Positions 11,903-24,515 of a DNA stretch of 64,000 bases are shown one piece after another. Each line of letters begins with the position of its first letter. Positions within the stretch are counted from its first letter, which is position 1. The translations under genes and the position numbers were made by a program. Origin of the DNA: Macrostomum hystrix. Taxonomy: Eukaryota > Platyhelminthes > Macrostomidae. The stretch is from contig CATNEN010000012.1 in assembly GCA_950097015.1 (NCBI GenBank), positions 3,465,501 through 3,529,500 of the forward strand, written 5' to 3'. A model generated the notes under the pieces. It was given only the letters and a program-made list of their open reading frames with translations. It had not been told where the DNA came from and did not search any database.

Positions 11903-14105
11903 TCCTATTGTTAATATTAATAATAATAGGTTCAATAAGAATTGCTTTCGTCTTGATATCAATCAATGAAGAAAGAACAAGTAATAATAAGTTCTTTCTT
12001 AGACTAGAAATGAACCTTATTGCTTGCAGTTAGACCAACCCAGAATTAATTCTTTAATAAAATTCTAAACTTTGTTCTTTAATAAGCTCTAAGCGGTATT
12101 TTGCTATTCAATAAAATAGCTAAAATAACAGTAACTTAGACACACTTCTACTCAACACTGCTAACAACTTAGCATTAAATTCAATTTAACCAGGGTAATA
12201 GACCAAATAATTTACAAGCGATGTTAATAGTAGCCAAGGTCAAGGATGAGTGATTACCTGCTTTAGCTTAAATATGATGATAGTCAATGATAGATGAGAT
12301 AAGATAAGATATAAGATAGATAGATTATTTGTAAAACTAAGACTTGCCTTACGACACAGGCCCAAATTCTAACTCTAAGGATATTTAATATTTGTTTAGC
12401 ACATAAGCATGTGCTCCAGGCATGCAATTCTACATGCGATTCTACTTGACAATCAGCTATATCTAATCACTATCGATTCGAATCTCGTGATCCAATTGTA
12501 CGTAATTGTAAAACAGAATATAATTACCATTCATGTTGCAATATATTTTTACACAAGAAAATAGCTGAATAGCATTGCAATTACTTTAAAGCCTGTTTAT
12601 CGCGTAGGTTTTGTTATTCATACATGTTACGTGTTACATGTAATATTCACAAATCTTACGGAATCATGCTTCGAGACATTTGGACATCGTTGAGAATCAA
12701 TCGTGCTTTTAATTGCCTTAATTATATTTTATTGATTGCTTGTCAGCAGTTTAGTTTACCATCGCTTGCTTGTAGCCAAAGGTGTTATACTTTTCTACTT
12801 TTATTTTGTTAATTACAATATTAATTACAATGTTTTTTATACTTAATATGGTTAATTACATTACAAATATTAAGCTGTCTTTAGAACTTTAGGAGTCACA
12901 TATAGACTCTGCAACAGACATTAAACTGTTTCTTGCGATAAGAAACGTTAATGCTGCGAATTAACGCATGGCGACCGTAAATAACTTGATTATAGCCCCC
13001 ATTCAAATGGTGCCCGTGCTAGTGCATGTGCTTCACTGCAATTATAGAAGCCCAAATTGAAACGACTGTTTGGCCTACTAATTGTTCTCTGTAGTAGCTT
13101 TTGCAAGATTGCGCATAATTTTTGCTAGCTGTCACAGTAAATTTGTATATCTGTTATGCAAACGGCACTATAAGCAAGTGTGGGAATTCTACTTCCTTTT
13201 TTTTGTGAACTAAAAATCCATGAAACGGAGTCTTGTCATGCAAAAGTAATATCGTTTGACTTTTCATCAGTAATAGTGACATAATGACATAATGACATAA
13301 TGGCAAACGCAGCGAGGGCAGCATCAAAGAAATCAGTTCTAAAACTAACTGAAGCAATCATGTGGACACTATAGGGCCTTGATCCACACCCCATGAAATA
13401 TATAGGTCCCCTAGATGGAGAAAGGTCGGCACATAAATAATCTTAGATTTTACTTATGCCGAACGGGCTAAGAATCAATGGATTATGCATTAGTAACATT
13501 TGATTATTCTCTAAGCCGCTGCTGGATCCCAAACAGTATGATAAGCTGCCAGCGCACTCGGTACTGCATGGCTGGGAAAAAATCGTTCTTTGTGCACAAA
13601 ATTTAGCATATAAATCGCTGCGGTGAACACTGTGACATAGAAATGCGACTGCTGACATGGCAGACTTATAGAGGCTTGTTTGATGCACCGTGATATGCAC
13701 TTTGATGCACTATTGCCTGCGGAAAACTTCTCCTCGATATAGGAAACAGTGATTGATGATTAATTGATCTTTTATGATTATTTTATGATTTTTGGTCATG
13801 GATGGTGATTGACAGTACGATATTTGTAATAAAATGGCAGTGATTAGGGCTAATTTTAATGAAGCAGGTTGTTGTCTTTGAAGGGAAATAAATTGTCATT
13901 CCATATTGCTGGTTGTTAGTGTTTTTTGTTGATTGATGATGATTTTAGTTCGATTTGCGTTTCGTTGCTTTTGCCAATTTTGCCAATTGACTTGTCTATT
14001 AGTTAAGGCAACTTTAGTTTACTGCATAATGATAATTGGAATAATGATGCTGCAGACAACTACTACGAAGTACGCTCGTATGTTCAAATCAACATCTTTT
14101 GGGTT
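11903..14105. other. Intergenic, upstream of RHEB, nothing recognised
   Basis: AT-rich, short unrelated open frames only. The RHEB promoter and 5' UTR should lie near 11903-12300, but I see no element I can support. Confidence 0.5.
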
Positions 14106-15711
14106 GCAGCATCCCAAACATTCACTGGAGCATCCCACAACCCTTCACTGCAGCATCCCACAACCCTTCACTGCAGCATCCCACAACCCTTCACTGCAGC
14201 ATCCCACAACCCTTCAATGCAGCATCCCACAACCCTTCACTGCAGCATCCCACAACCCTTCACTGCAGCATCCCACAACCCTTCACTGCAGCATCCCACA
14301 ACCCTTCACTGCAGCATCCCACAACCCTTCACTGCAGCATCCCACAACCCTTCACTGAAGCATCCCACAACCCTTCACTGCAGCATCCCACAACCCTTCA
14401 CTGCAGCATCCCACAACCCTTCACTGCAGCATCCCACAACCCATCACTGCAGCATCCCACAACCCTTCAATGCAGCATCCCACAACCCATCACTGCAGCA
14501 TCCCACAACCCATCACTGCAGCATCCCACAACCCTTCACTGCAGCATCCCACAACCCTTCACTGAAGCATCCCACAACCCTCCACTGCAGCATCCCACAG
14601 CCCTTCACTGCAGCATTCCAAACCTTCACTGCAGCATCCCACAACCCTTCACTGCAGCATCCCACAACCCTTCACTGCAGCATCCCACAACCCTTCAATG
14701 CAGCATCCCACAACCCTTCACTGCAGCATCCCACAACCCTTCACTGCAGCATCCCACAACCCATCAATGCAGCATCCCACAACCCTTCACTGCAGCATCC
14801 CACAACCCTTCACTGCAGCATTCCAAACCTTCACTGCAGCATCCCACAACCCTTCACTGCAGCATCCCACAACCCTTCACTGAAGCATCCCACAACCCTC
14901 CACTGCAGCATCCCACAGCCCTTCACTGCAGCATTCCAAACCTTTACTGCAGCATCCCACAACCCTTCACTGCAGCATTCCAAACCTTCATTGCAGCATC
15001 CCACAACCCTTCACTGCAGCATTCCAAACCTTCATTGCAGCATCCCACAACCCTCCACTGCAGCATTCCAAACCTTCATTGCAGCATCCCACAGCCCTTC
15101 ATTGCAGTGTCCCACAGCCCTTCACTGCAGTGTCCCACAGCCCTTCACTGCAGCATCCCACAACCCTTCACTGCAGCATCCCACAACCCTTCACTGCAGC
15201 ATCCCACAACCCTTCACTGCAGCATCCCACAACCCTTCACTGCAGCATCCCACAACCCATCACTGCAGCATCCCACAACCCATCACTGCAGCATCCCACA
15301 ACCCTCCACTGCAGCATTCCAAACCTTCACTGCAGCATCCCACAACCCATCACTGCAGCATCCCACAACCCATCACTGCAGCATCCCACAACCCTCCACT
15401 GCAGCATTCCAAACCTTCATTGCAGCATCCCACAGCCCTTCATTGCAGTGTCCCACAACCCATCACTGACGCATCCCACAACCCATCAATGCAGCATCCC
15501 ACAACCCATCACTGCAGCATCCCACAACCCTTCACTGCAGCATCCCACAACCCATCACTGCAGCATCCCACAACCCATCACTGCAGCATCCCACAACCCA
15601 TCACTGCAGCATCCCACAACCCTTCACTGCAGCATCCCACAACCCTTTACTGCAGCATCCCACAGCCCTTCACTGCAGCATCCCACAGCCCTTCACTGCA
15701 GTGTCCCACAA
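14106..15711. repeat. Minisatellite, 23-base monomer, about 70 copies
   Basis: Monomer is CCACAACCCTTCACTGCAGC plus ATC, with shorter 21-base variants (ATTCCAAACCTTC) interspersed and GTGTCCCACAGCC variants near the right end. Because 23 is not a multiple of three and the monomer has no plus-strand stop in any frame, all three plus frames stay open for hundreds of codons (up to 519). That openness follows from composition and is not evidence of a gene. Confidence 0.97.
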
Positions 15712-16383
15712 TGATTCAACGAAGGCTTTGGTATTGTTTATTGACAAAGGAAAGCTTTAGAAGCTATACGGATTAAGTCTATTTACGATTATAAAGAAAT
15801 TTTTAAAAATGATTTGCACGCTAAACCTGTCGGTCGCGCCTCTTCTTTTATGGAGATGGGTAGTTTCGCTTTATTAATATAATGATTTATGAATTACAGT
15901 AGTAGATAGCTGATTCCGAGCTGAATAGTGCAGTGCTATTCAACCGAATATCTCTCATTTGAAGGGTTGAAGCCAATTCTATAAAGCCATGGATACAAGT
16001 GTTAACAGAGATAGTTGAGACACTGTGGAATTCAAATGTTGTTATTATAATAATTAACAATCGCGCGAAATAGGAAGCGGCACAATTCGTAAGAGCAATT
16101 GTAAGTTAATTAGGACAGAAATACAAAGGAATCGAGGATTACTCAAAGACGGCGATCCTATACAATAATCGGATGAAAATGATGACAATGCTATAGATGC
16201 GATATACACGAAAAGAGATCGCTTCTCGACCGCTCCGCTGACCGGAGATTAACGGCTGAAGTGGCAGACTATGCTTAGCTTTTGAATAAAAAAGCGAAAG
16301 AAAAAATTTGCTTTTAGCTGAAGCGTTAGCCAAGAAGCAAAACGATACAAACGTCTGACGCATGATTTGTTCTAAACTGGTCA
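15712..16383. other. Intergenic, 3' flank of the DEG/ENaC gene
   Basis: No array or recognisable gene. It should include the 3' UTR of the minus-strand channel gene. Confidence 0.5.
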
Positions 16384-18216
16384 TCAGAACTCTGACACAT
16401 TCAGGTGAGTGTCCGCATCTTCTTCGTTTCCGCAGCGAGTCTCGCACGCCGATGCCCTCAACGACTTGGCCTTCTCAGCCGCCCTGGTCTGGCCGCGGCC
16501 ATTCCAGGCCTCCAGGCAGATGTTGTGCATCAGCTCGAGCAGCTCGCACAGGGTCAGCATGCTGCAGCCGATGTAGAAGCCCAACAGGCCGCCCGTGTCA
16601 GCTAGCAGGGAGGTCAGTGAGTAAGCTGGCACCATCAGGATGCGGGGGCTCATGGCGCTCTCGGACCGAATCACCACCTTCAGCATGCTCTCCGACAGGT
16701 AGGCTCGGAACAGGTTCTCCAGGTGATTTGAATCATTTTCTTGTAAAGGAAATAGGTTGGTTTTGGAATGGAAAGATGCTTTTTGTGTCAATCGGTAGTA
16801 GCTCGTATTTAAAGAATTTAAGATTTCAAAAGAGCTTTCAAACTCCATCATACTTGACAGCTCGCTGGCCATGTCTAGCAGAAACTTCCAGGCTGGCAGG
16901 TGATTGCCATGCTGCCGCACCTCGTGCTGGTACTGATTTCGCAGGAAGACGTCAACAAATCTAATAGCGGAGCCGTAGCTCGGCCAGTTGCCAAACGAGT
17001 ACGACCGACTGTAGTGCCGGCTGCTGCAGCGGTGCTCCGTTTTGCACAGCTTCTTGGCCTCGGTCAGAACTCGCAAGTTTTGCTCCTCGTAGGCGTGATC
17101 AAAGCTGGGGTCAATGATCACACGCTTATTGGTGAGGTTGTAGCAGGAGGGCACGTGCCTCAGCAGCCACGGCTTTGGAATCTTTGGTAGCGAGCAGTTG
17201 TAGAGTTGGTACAGCAGTCGAGTGACCTGGTAGTTAAAGCAATAGTCTCCAGTGTAATCAAACTCATCAGAGCCGCCAGTGTAGGGGTTGTAGTACTGAA
17301 TGCGCTGCACATCGCGATGACATTTTCGGCCCACCAGTTCTGGACTAAAGTCGCGTTCGTCCATTTCCAGCTTGATCTGATAGCCCCTGCCGGGAGCCAG
17401 CATGAAATTGGTCAGACCAATCGACGGGTAGGTGTTCGGCGGTGCCACAATTAAATTAACGGCGTTGGTCTTCTCCACGGAAGTACCGAACACTGGACTC
17501 CATTCAAAGACATCGTAGCTCGCGTTTGGCATCTCCTGGCTGGATATGACCGATATCGGGTGTTCCAGGGGATGGAAGTGTGCGAAGTACGGGTCCAGGT
17601 TAATGTAGAGGTACATGGCAAAGTCATCAGACCGCAGCTGCTCTCGCACCGACTGTTCCATTTGAATTTTGAAACAGTTAACAAACTGCGGATGGTGAAA
17701 TGTCACGAGCTGCAGGTCCACAAAGCGATAATCGCTCTTGATGAAGGCTCGAACGTTGAATTGCTCGGCTCGATGGCCGAGTTTGTCCGCAAACAGACGG
17801 TAGGGCATGCTGTGGATTATGTTCAGTGCGTAGAACGAGTCGCACTTCGTCAGCTCCCGCCTGTGCTCGTAGCGCTGATGAAACAGCCTCTTTGAGCGCC
17901 GCTTGAAGTGCTCAATCTCTGCCACCTCCTCGCGGCTGAGTGTCAGCGGATAACTGCCCGAGATTGGATTCTCAGGGCACAGGTAGAGGTCTGGCCATTG
18001 AAACTCCACGCTGTCTGGCTCCAGGAATTTGGCCACATCGTCACGTAGTAGCTTCTGAACGAAGACCACTGCGTTTTTAGTGAACAATGCAAGAAAGCCG
18101 AGGAACAGCAGCAGCCAGGTGACTTTCACGTAGCGCTGACGGGCGCCGACCAGACGGGACACGCCGTGAGCCGTGGATTCCGCCAGGGCTCGATCAATAA
18201 GACCTTCGCGCACCAT
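16384..18216 (-). CDS. DEG/ENaC (amiloride-sensitive type) sodium channel subunit, single exon
   Basis: An uninterrupted 610-codon frame. Landmarks in order: a cytosolic N-terminus with the His-Gly gating motif (STAHGVSRL, His17-Gly18); TM1 about 34-52; an extracellular domain with ten or so cysteines, several NxS/T sites and the PGRGYQIKLEMDERDF segment that matches the family palm/knuckle region; a C-x(n)-C-S-L-P...P stretch typical of the wrist side; then the pre-TM2 and pore segment YSLTSLLADTGGLLGFYIG with a G-x-S selectivity filter (Gly550-Cys551-Ser552), TM2 to about 566 and a short cytosolic tail. The family forms trimeric Na+ channels gated by peptides, acid or force; the ligand cannot be told from sequence. 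Length and both termini look complete. It is notable for having no intron where its neighbours are heavily interrupted. Confidence 0.92.
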   Translation of the reverse strand: MVREGLIDRALAESTAHGVSRLVGARQRYVKVTWLLLFLGFLALFTKNAVVFVQKLLRDDVAKFLEPDSVEFQWPDLYLCPENPISGSYPLTLSREEVAEIEHFKRRSKRLFHQRYEHRRELTKCDSFYALNIIHSMPYRLFADKLGHRAEQFNVRAFIKSDYRFVDLQLVTFHHPQFVNCFKIQMEQSVREQLRSDDFAMYLYINLDPYFAHFHPLEHPISVISSQEMPNASYDVFEWSPVFGTSVEKTNAVNLIVAPPNTYPSIGLTNFMLAPGRGYQIKLEMDERDFSPELVGRKCHRDVQRIQYYNPYTGGSDEFDYTGDYCFNYQVTRLLYQLYNCSLPKIPKPWLLRHVPSCYNLTNKRVIIDPSFDHAYEEQNLRVLTEAKKLCKTEHRCSSRHYSRSYSFGNWPSYGSAIRFVDVFLRNQYQHEVRQHGNHLPAWKFLLDMASELSSMMEFESSFEILNSLNTSYYRLTQKASFHSKTNLFPLQENDSNHLENLFRAYLSESMLKVVIRSESAMSPRILMVPAYSLTSLLADTGGLLGFYIGCSMLTLCELLELMHNICLEAWNGRGQTRAAEKAKSLRASACETRCGNEEDADTHLNVSEF

Positions 18217-19350
18217 ACGGCAGCTTGAAGAGTGCGTGCGTCTCTGGAGTTCTGTAGTTTATAGAGGTGCTGGGGAAAACCGTCTGGGCAAAGCTTGACG
18301 CGGCTTTTTATGCGCACAACTCTGACATCGCCTCCTCTCTGCCTACAAAGAAAGGAATGAAAACCTGTCATTGGACAGCAGTATTGGAGCCGGTACAGCC
18401 ATTGCCAATAATTCTGGAGGCTCCACTCCACAAGCATTTACTGGGCTTAGTCTCAATTGCATCCCTGATCCACCAGTCTGGCCCAGTCCTAAAATATACC
18501 TATACTAAAACAACTAAGGTTCTGGAAGCCTGTGATTTTGAATTGCGGTATCGCTTGAAAGTGGTTTCGCAAATCATATATCAAATCATGCAGGCAACAA
18601 TGCAAAAAAATTGTAAAAAACAGTTTCTAGACATCTAAAGTAAAATAATTCTCGAATTTATTGACAAGACAAGCACATCTTATCTCGGTCTCGTTTGTCC
18701 GAAAAAATTGGCAACGAGGAGCGAAGCGAGCTTCGACCTAACTAGAGTCTTCCAAATGATTAGAGAGTCCACCAAGCGATGTGACAGTCTAAACAGTCTA
18801 ACTGATAAGTCTGTTGAATTGTTACTTAAATTACGTATCGTGTAATATTTGATGCAATTTGTCGCCAATTCGTAGTAAAAATTGACCTTCGTCGTAGCTT
18901 GATACACTGGATGGGAAATTTCTGTTGGCTGGCGAAATAGGGAAATTTCCAGACCAAGCGAGGAAAAAAACAGCTAAGCGAAGCGTGCTCAAACAAAAAA
19001 TGCGGTTCACTATAGTACAAGTGTAGATTGACTCCGGTAAAACAATGAGTGCAAAAGGCGAAAAGCTAAAAATGCGTCATTTTTTTCCTGTGAAAAGCCG
19101 GACCGCTAATGGACGAAGCGGGTGCTACTGAATTTAATCCTATTGCCGCGACCGCAGTACTCGATTTTCAAACCCAAACTCAGTAGCTTCTGCATGCTTC
19201 ATTCGACGTACTTTCTGATGTAAGAAATACAGTTTTATAGTGCTTTCGTGAAAACAAACTGTCAAAACGAATATAGTATTTCACTATTTAAATTAAAATT
19301 GGGAAAAAAATTCCATTTATGCATGCTACTGCCAACCCTGCCAAGCGATC
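18217..19350. other. Intergenic, upstream of the DEG/ENaC gene, nothing recognised
   Basis: Should include the promoter of the minus-strand channel gene. No array, RNA gene or conserved frame seen. Confidence 0.45.
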
Positions 19351-19762
19351 AATCCAGCACATTGCTAGATCCATCCTACCAATCCAGCACATTGCTAGAT
19401 CCATCCCACCAATCCAGCACATTGCTAGATCCATCCCACCAATCCAGCACATTGCTAGATCCATCCTACCAATCCAGCACATTGCTAGATCCATCCTACC
19501 AATCCAACACATTGCTAGATCCATCCTACCAATCCAGCACATTGCTAGATCCATCCTACCAATCCAGCACATTGCTAGATCCATCCTACCAATCCAGCAC
19601 ATTGCTAGATCCATCCTACCAATCCAACACATTGCTAGATCCATCCTACCAATCCAGCACATTGCTAGATCCATCCTACCAATCCAGCACATTGCTAGAT
19701 CCATCCTACCAATCCAACACATTGCTAGATCCATCCTACCGATGCAGCCCGCACATTGCTAG
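19351..19762. repeat. Minisatellite, 30-base monomer, about 13 copies
   Basis: Monomer AATCCAGCACATTGCTAGAT plus CCATCCTACC; variants are A for G (AATCCAACAC) and C for T (CCATCCCACC). The period is a multiple of three and stop-free, so both strands show ~148-codon frames of identical 10-residue units; I regard these as artefacts. Confidence 0.96.
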
Positions 19763-20477
19763 AAAAGCATTTTGCAGCTCAGAAGTCATGCGGCATTGCA
19801 CTCAATACCAGCAGCCACCCGATCGCTTTACTGTTTGCTGTAACATTCTAGAAGTAAACTTTATTCCATACTCGACATTCGTTAAAAAAATAGTACACAT
19901 ACTAGTTGGTGTCCTTCACACGATAGTCAGAATCGAATAATTACACGAATTTGTACTTACAAGTGCATTTGGTATCTTGTATTCTCGTGAGTTGGCCTGT
20001 GTCATTATAAAATTGGATAAAAATGTATAAATTTATGTATTTTTCGCTCTTCAGTATGTTTTAAACGCCAAGAACTGCACAGTTAAGAATTAATTTAGCA
20101 GCATAACTACGGAAAGGGCATTGCAATTATGGCAATAATTAAGTTCTCTCAGACCAGCCTGGTGTCCCCCTGTCTGAACTTCAAAAATGAGCAGTATTTC
20201 AGATGCAGCTCAAGTCTTTGAGTTCAATCGACTCGCGTTCCTCAACCATCAATCAATCCGTTTTCCTAATTTTTGGTCGAAGTCTGGGCCAAAAAAATTC
20301 ACGGATTTCACCATGTAGGAAATTTTTTCGAATCGAGAATTATGTAGGGAGAACTCCTATTTTAGTCTTCGACAGAATCTCGTTCGCATTGAATTATGAA
20401 TGATACAGAGCGAACTTCGGGTGTCCGGATGTCATGATAAACTTCTATGTTTTTGACGTATGTTTTAATATTTAAAA

Positions 20478-20745
20478 CCGGCGACGCGATTGTCTCTCGC
20501 GCCAAGGTCCCTGAGCTCGATTCCGCGGCGAGGCCACATTCATTGGGAGAGAAGGCTTGGGGGCTAGGGCAATTTACGCCATTGAGGGCCAACCTCCAAG
20601 GCACGATGATAAAGTCAGGGCAGATGTATTCACCTGTGTGAGCGTATGCCTGCGTACGGTATCTGTGTGCCTGTGTGCTCAGGAGTCAGCGGAATGGGCA
20701 GAACTGCCTCCTCGCTGGCTGCGGGTCTAGTGTCCCCACAACCCT
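20478..20745 (+). mobile_element. SINE family B, copy 1 (5' truncated head)
   Basis: Shares with the full copy at 49084-49444 the tRNA-like stretch CTCGCGCCAAGGTCCCTGAG / CTCGATTCC (B box), then GCGAGGCCACATTCAT, GAGGGCCAACCTCCAAGGCA, GTCAGGGCAGATG and CTGGCTGCGGGTCTAGTGTC. The A-box part of the head is degraded and the GGGGCGCAGCCGCG segment is missing. No clear target-site duplication. Confidence 0.8.
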
Positions 20746-21433
20746 CTCTTAAAATATTTTTTTAAGTTTTTGAAGTTTTAGAAACCTAAAAAATGAGTTC
20801 GAATCTGAACTTCAGGACGACACTTTCAATTTGCTTCAGTTCAACCAACTGTGGGCTTGCAACATGCTTCTCTGCCGACTATAAGTAGTGTCACAAGTGT
20901 CGCGACGAAGCTATACTCGTTTCAGCTCTAGCAGCATTGAAAGCCAGTCAAGGTTATTTGGTGAAAATGCCAAACAACAGCACAATTCTCTCACTCTCGT
21001 GTCCAGAACAGGCATTTTTACGCTTAGACCATTTTTGGCAGTTTTTGCTAACTTTGATTGTTTATGCGAGGGATTATTTTGGTTGACTGCGATGGCTTAG
21101 CGGTACATCCTGCACTTTATTGAATCGTAGGGGAGTTATATATCATTTAGGCCTAATCAATCAATGAAATACGTCAGATTCAATATAATCAAGGAGCCAC
21201 CAGTTTCGACTCTTGTGTATAACGGTTTTACGAATTCTATGGTTTACTTTTACACTGTTTAGTAAACAAAGGGCCGATTGGGCTACTATAAACTTGGCGA
21301 AGGGAGAGAAGGGGATCGAGCTAATCAGGGAATTGGGAAAAATTGAGAATAGTGGATTCGAAGAATAAAGAGGCAGAATAGGGAATGGGAGAAAGGGGAA
21401 TTGGGAGAATGAGGATTTGGAGAGTACGCAATC
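20746..21433. other. Intergenic, nothing recognised
   Basis: Between a SINE and a minisatellite. From about 21300 the sequence grades into GAGAA-rich imperfect repeats that lead into the next array. Confidence 0.5.
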
Positions 21434-22318
21434 CAGAGAATAGACAGATGAGAGAATGGGCAGTTCAGAGAATAGACAGATGAGAGAATAGGCAGATCAG
21501 AGAATAGGCAGTTCAGAGAATAGACAGTTCAGAGAATAGGCAGTTCAGAGAATAGGCAGATGAGAGAATAGACAGTTCAGAGAATAGGCAGTTCAGAGAA
21601 TAGACAGATGAGAGAATAGGCAGTTCAGAGAATAGGCAGTTCAGAGAATAGACAGATGAGAGAATAGGCAGTTCAGAGAATAGGCAGTTCAGAGAATAGA
21701 CAGATGAGAGAATAGGCAGTTCAGAGAATAGGCAGTTCAGAGAATAGACAGATGAGAGAATAGGCAGTTCAGAGAATAGGCAGTTCAGAGAATAGGCAGA
21801 TCAGAGAATAGGCATTTCAGAGAATAGGCAGATCAGAGAATAGGCAGTTCAGAGAATAGACAGATCAGAGAATAGGCAGATCAGAGAATAGGCAGATCAG
21901 AGAATAGGCAGTTCAGAGAATAGGCAGTTCAGAGAATAGGCAGATCAGAGAATAGGCAGTTCAGAGAATAGGCAGTTCAGAGAATAGACAGTTCAGAGAA
22001 TAGGCAGTTCAGAGAATAGACAGATCAGAGAATAGGCAGTTCAGAGAATAGGCAGATCAGAGAATAGGCAGTTCAGAGAATAGGCAGATGAGAGAATAGA
22101 CAGTTCAGAGAATAGGCAGATCAGAGAATAGGCAGATCAGAGAATAGGCAGTTCAGAGAATAGGCAGTTCAGAGAATAGGCAGTTCAGAGAAAAGACAGA
22201 TCAGAGAATAGACAGATCAGAGAATAGACAGATCAGAGAATAGACAGATCAGAGAATAGACAGATCAGAGAATAGACAGATCAGAGAATAGACAGATCAG
22301 AGAATAGACATATCAGAT
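21434..22318. repeat. Minisatellite, 16-base monomer, about 55 copies
   Basis: Monomer AGAGAATAGGCAGTTC with three mixable variants: TAGACAG for TAGGCAG, and GATGAG or GATCAG for GTTCAG. The right edge (after about 22190) is a homogeneous run of AGAGAATAGACAGATC. Confidence 0.96.
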
Positions 22319-22709
22319 AATATTGTATTCTGAAGATATCGGCTTTTAAATCCATTTACGAAAACGGGCCATGATATTCGACTTCAGTAGAAATTTATAT
22401 GTCTGTCAGTTTTCAGTTTTAATTTCGTTAATTTAGAAAAACTAGCAAATCCAATACTCTATGAAATTTTCAAATAATTACTAGCACTTGAACAAGAGAC
22501 GGTCGTTATAATGATGTGTATTAAGTTGTCATCATATTTCCCAAAGCACAACTCATGATGCAGCATACGGTTTTTTGCCGCAAAGCGTTTTTTTAAATGG
22601 TTAAAATCGTTGACCACTCGCTCAAAAAACCTCTTCCATACCGAGACTTTTTACTGCACTCCGTGAAAATCCGTATGCTCAGCATGGCTGACCATAGAAT
22701 ATTTCATCC

Positions 22710-24078
22710 TTGGCCATCCAGAGTAACAGCGAGGAGGACAACGATGAGGCTGATGAGAATAGACCTGCTTGGAGGATCGTAAACGATGAAGCTGACGAAC
22801 GATCTGGAGTACTGCCTGAGTTTCTCGGGACATCTGGCGGTGCGAATGGCCCCAATGGTCGGGCTTGGGAGGAACTGCGAAGCTTCGAAGAGCGCAGAGA
22901 AACTGATAACCAGCCATTGCCGCCTGGTCTGGCTGATTGGAAAGACTGCTCAGCAGCTGAAATAAAAAGGACACTTGCCATCATTCGCTATATGGGAATT
23001 GTGCGAAAGCCTGAAATCCAGAGCTACTGGGCTACCAGCAGATTCCATGACAGCCAGTTGTTCCAAAGCGAAAGCTGCCTGTCACGGAACCGATTTCAGC
23101 AGATTCTTTCATATCTGAGGTTCTATGATTACCGCGATGCCGACGCTACAGATCATCACAAAGAGGAACTAGTTCATCACAAAGGCAGACTGGCATTTAA
23201 GCAGTATATCCCGACCAAGCGTGCTAGGTATGGTATAAAGACCTACTGCCTGTGTGACTCGAAAACCGGCTACCTGTGGAATGTCCTAGTCCACTCAACA
23301 TCTGAAGAAAACAACAAATTCGGCTCAGAGTTCAGTGGCCACAGTCTGTCCATTAGCGAGCGCATCGTCGCTGAGCTTTCCAAAGACGATCGATCTGTTC
23401 GATCTTGGTCATCGAATATTCGTTGACAGCTTTTTCTGTTCATATCGCTTAGCAATGTTCCTCCTTGAGCACAACACTCTGCTGACTGGAACCATTCGCT
23501 GCAACCGAGGCATCCCGCCGGAGCTCCTCCAACTGCCAACACCGGCTCCATCACATCGCTACATGCGTAGCGGCGATGTCCTGGCTGTCAAAGTATCGGA
23601 CCGGAAGGCAAGCGGGGTTAAAACTCTGCACCTCATCGATACGTTCGGAACAGCAAAGAGCATTGAGCGTCAGCGAGTTCGAAAAGGAGGCCAGGTAGAA
23701 GTTATCCGCAAGCCAGTGACAGTGATTGATTACTCAAAGTCAATGGGCGGTGTCGACAGACTGGACTCTGCACTTCAGCCATACCATCCGACCAGGAAGA
23801 TGTACCGCTGGCACCAGAAGCTCGGCATTCTTTTCCTGCTGCAGCTGGCGCACAATTCGTGGATCATTTACCACCTGTCAGGCAGCACACGCAAGTTTTT
23901 GCAGTTTATGGAGCAGCTGGTTGTTGTCCTCATCGACAGCACTGGGCCAGGCAAGAAGCGGTGCTTTCGCCCTGCGCATGCAGCAGCTGGGCCTGCTGGC
24001 TTGCATCTTCCCTTCAAGCTGCGACGCCTGAAGCAAGCGGCTTATCAAAACGGCAGAAGCAAGCGTACTGTCTTCTGA
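22710..24078 (+). pseudogene. Decayed piggyBac-type transposase (PGBD-like)
   Basis: The DDE_Tnp_1_7 fold is recognisable in two frames. Frame 3 (22710-23426) has PEIQSYWATSRFHDSQLFQ, FQQILSYLRFYDY, KGRLAFKQYIPTKRARYGIK and CDSKTGYLWN, the last holding the first catalytic Asp. Frame 1 (23335-24078) continues with VDSFFCS (second Asp), GTIRCNRG, and MGGVDRLDSAL (third Asp) followed by the YRWHQKL region. A one-base frameshift near 23390-23410 breaks the protein. About 30 residues normally found between the FYDY region and the KGRL motif are missing, so there is also an internal deletion. All three acidic residues survive. It cannot encode an intact enzyme; the N-terminal boundary is unclear. 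Confidence 0.88.
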
Positions 24079-24418
24079 ATGATTTCAAGGTCTCTAGTCT
24101 GTTCCACGTCGCTCCATTCACAGTTTTCTTACTTTTGCAAGTAAATTAACCCAATCCGTATTTCACTGCTACTCTTCGTACGATTTTTCGCTGGAGGATT
24201 TACACCCATTCACTGTTCCGCATTACTTTGATTTTGTTACATCTACCGATGCAAGATATGATAGGTATTGCAAACAGAACAAACCAGGAATGACTTTTTC
24301 GCTTTTTAGACTTTCGATCACTGAGTGCTGCTTGTGCATGGGGCAGATGAACCGCAAGTGCCATAGACTATCGGCTGCCCAGAAAAGCCTGGCCGACCAT
24401 CGGATTCGAATGGGTTAA
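24079..24418 (+). mobile_element. Putative right flank and end of the piggyBac element at a TTAA site
   Basis: About 340 bases after the transposase stop the sequence reads CGAATGGG then TTAA (24415-24418). piggyBac elements end in GGG against a TTAA target, so this is a credible right terminus. A second TTAA followed by CCCAATCCG lies at 24146-24149, so 24150-24414 could alternatively be a small separate TTAA-flanked element. No matching left end was found upstream of 22700. Confidence 0.4.
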
Positions 24419-24515
24419 AAGTGTAGACCGGACGGGATTGGTTGGCTAAAGAGTTTTGCATCTAGGATTTGCCTCGTAAGTCAGACTTGGGCCAAATCGT
24501 ACAGAACACAAGGAA

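Noticed and set aside
14099-15776. Plus-strand frames of 456 and 519 codons over the 23-base array as genes
   Set aside because: The monomer lacks stops in all three plus frames, so long frames arise automatically and the translation cycles through frames.
19248-19940. A 230-codon frame with ten-residue repeats
   Set aside because: The 30-base array keeps frame by period alone; the opposite strand is equally open and no start context, splice site or conserved flank supports it.
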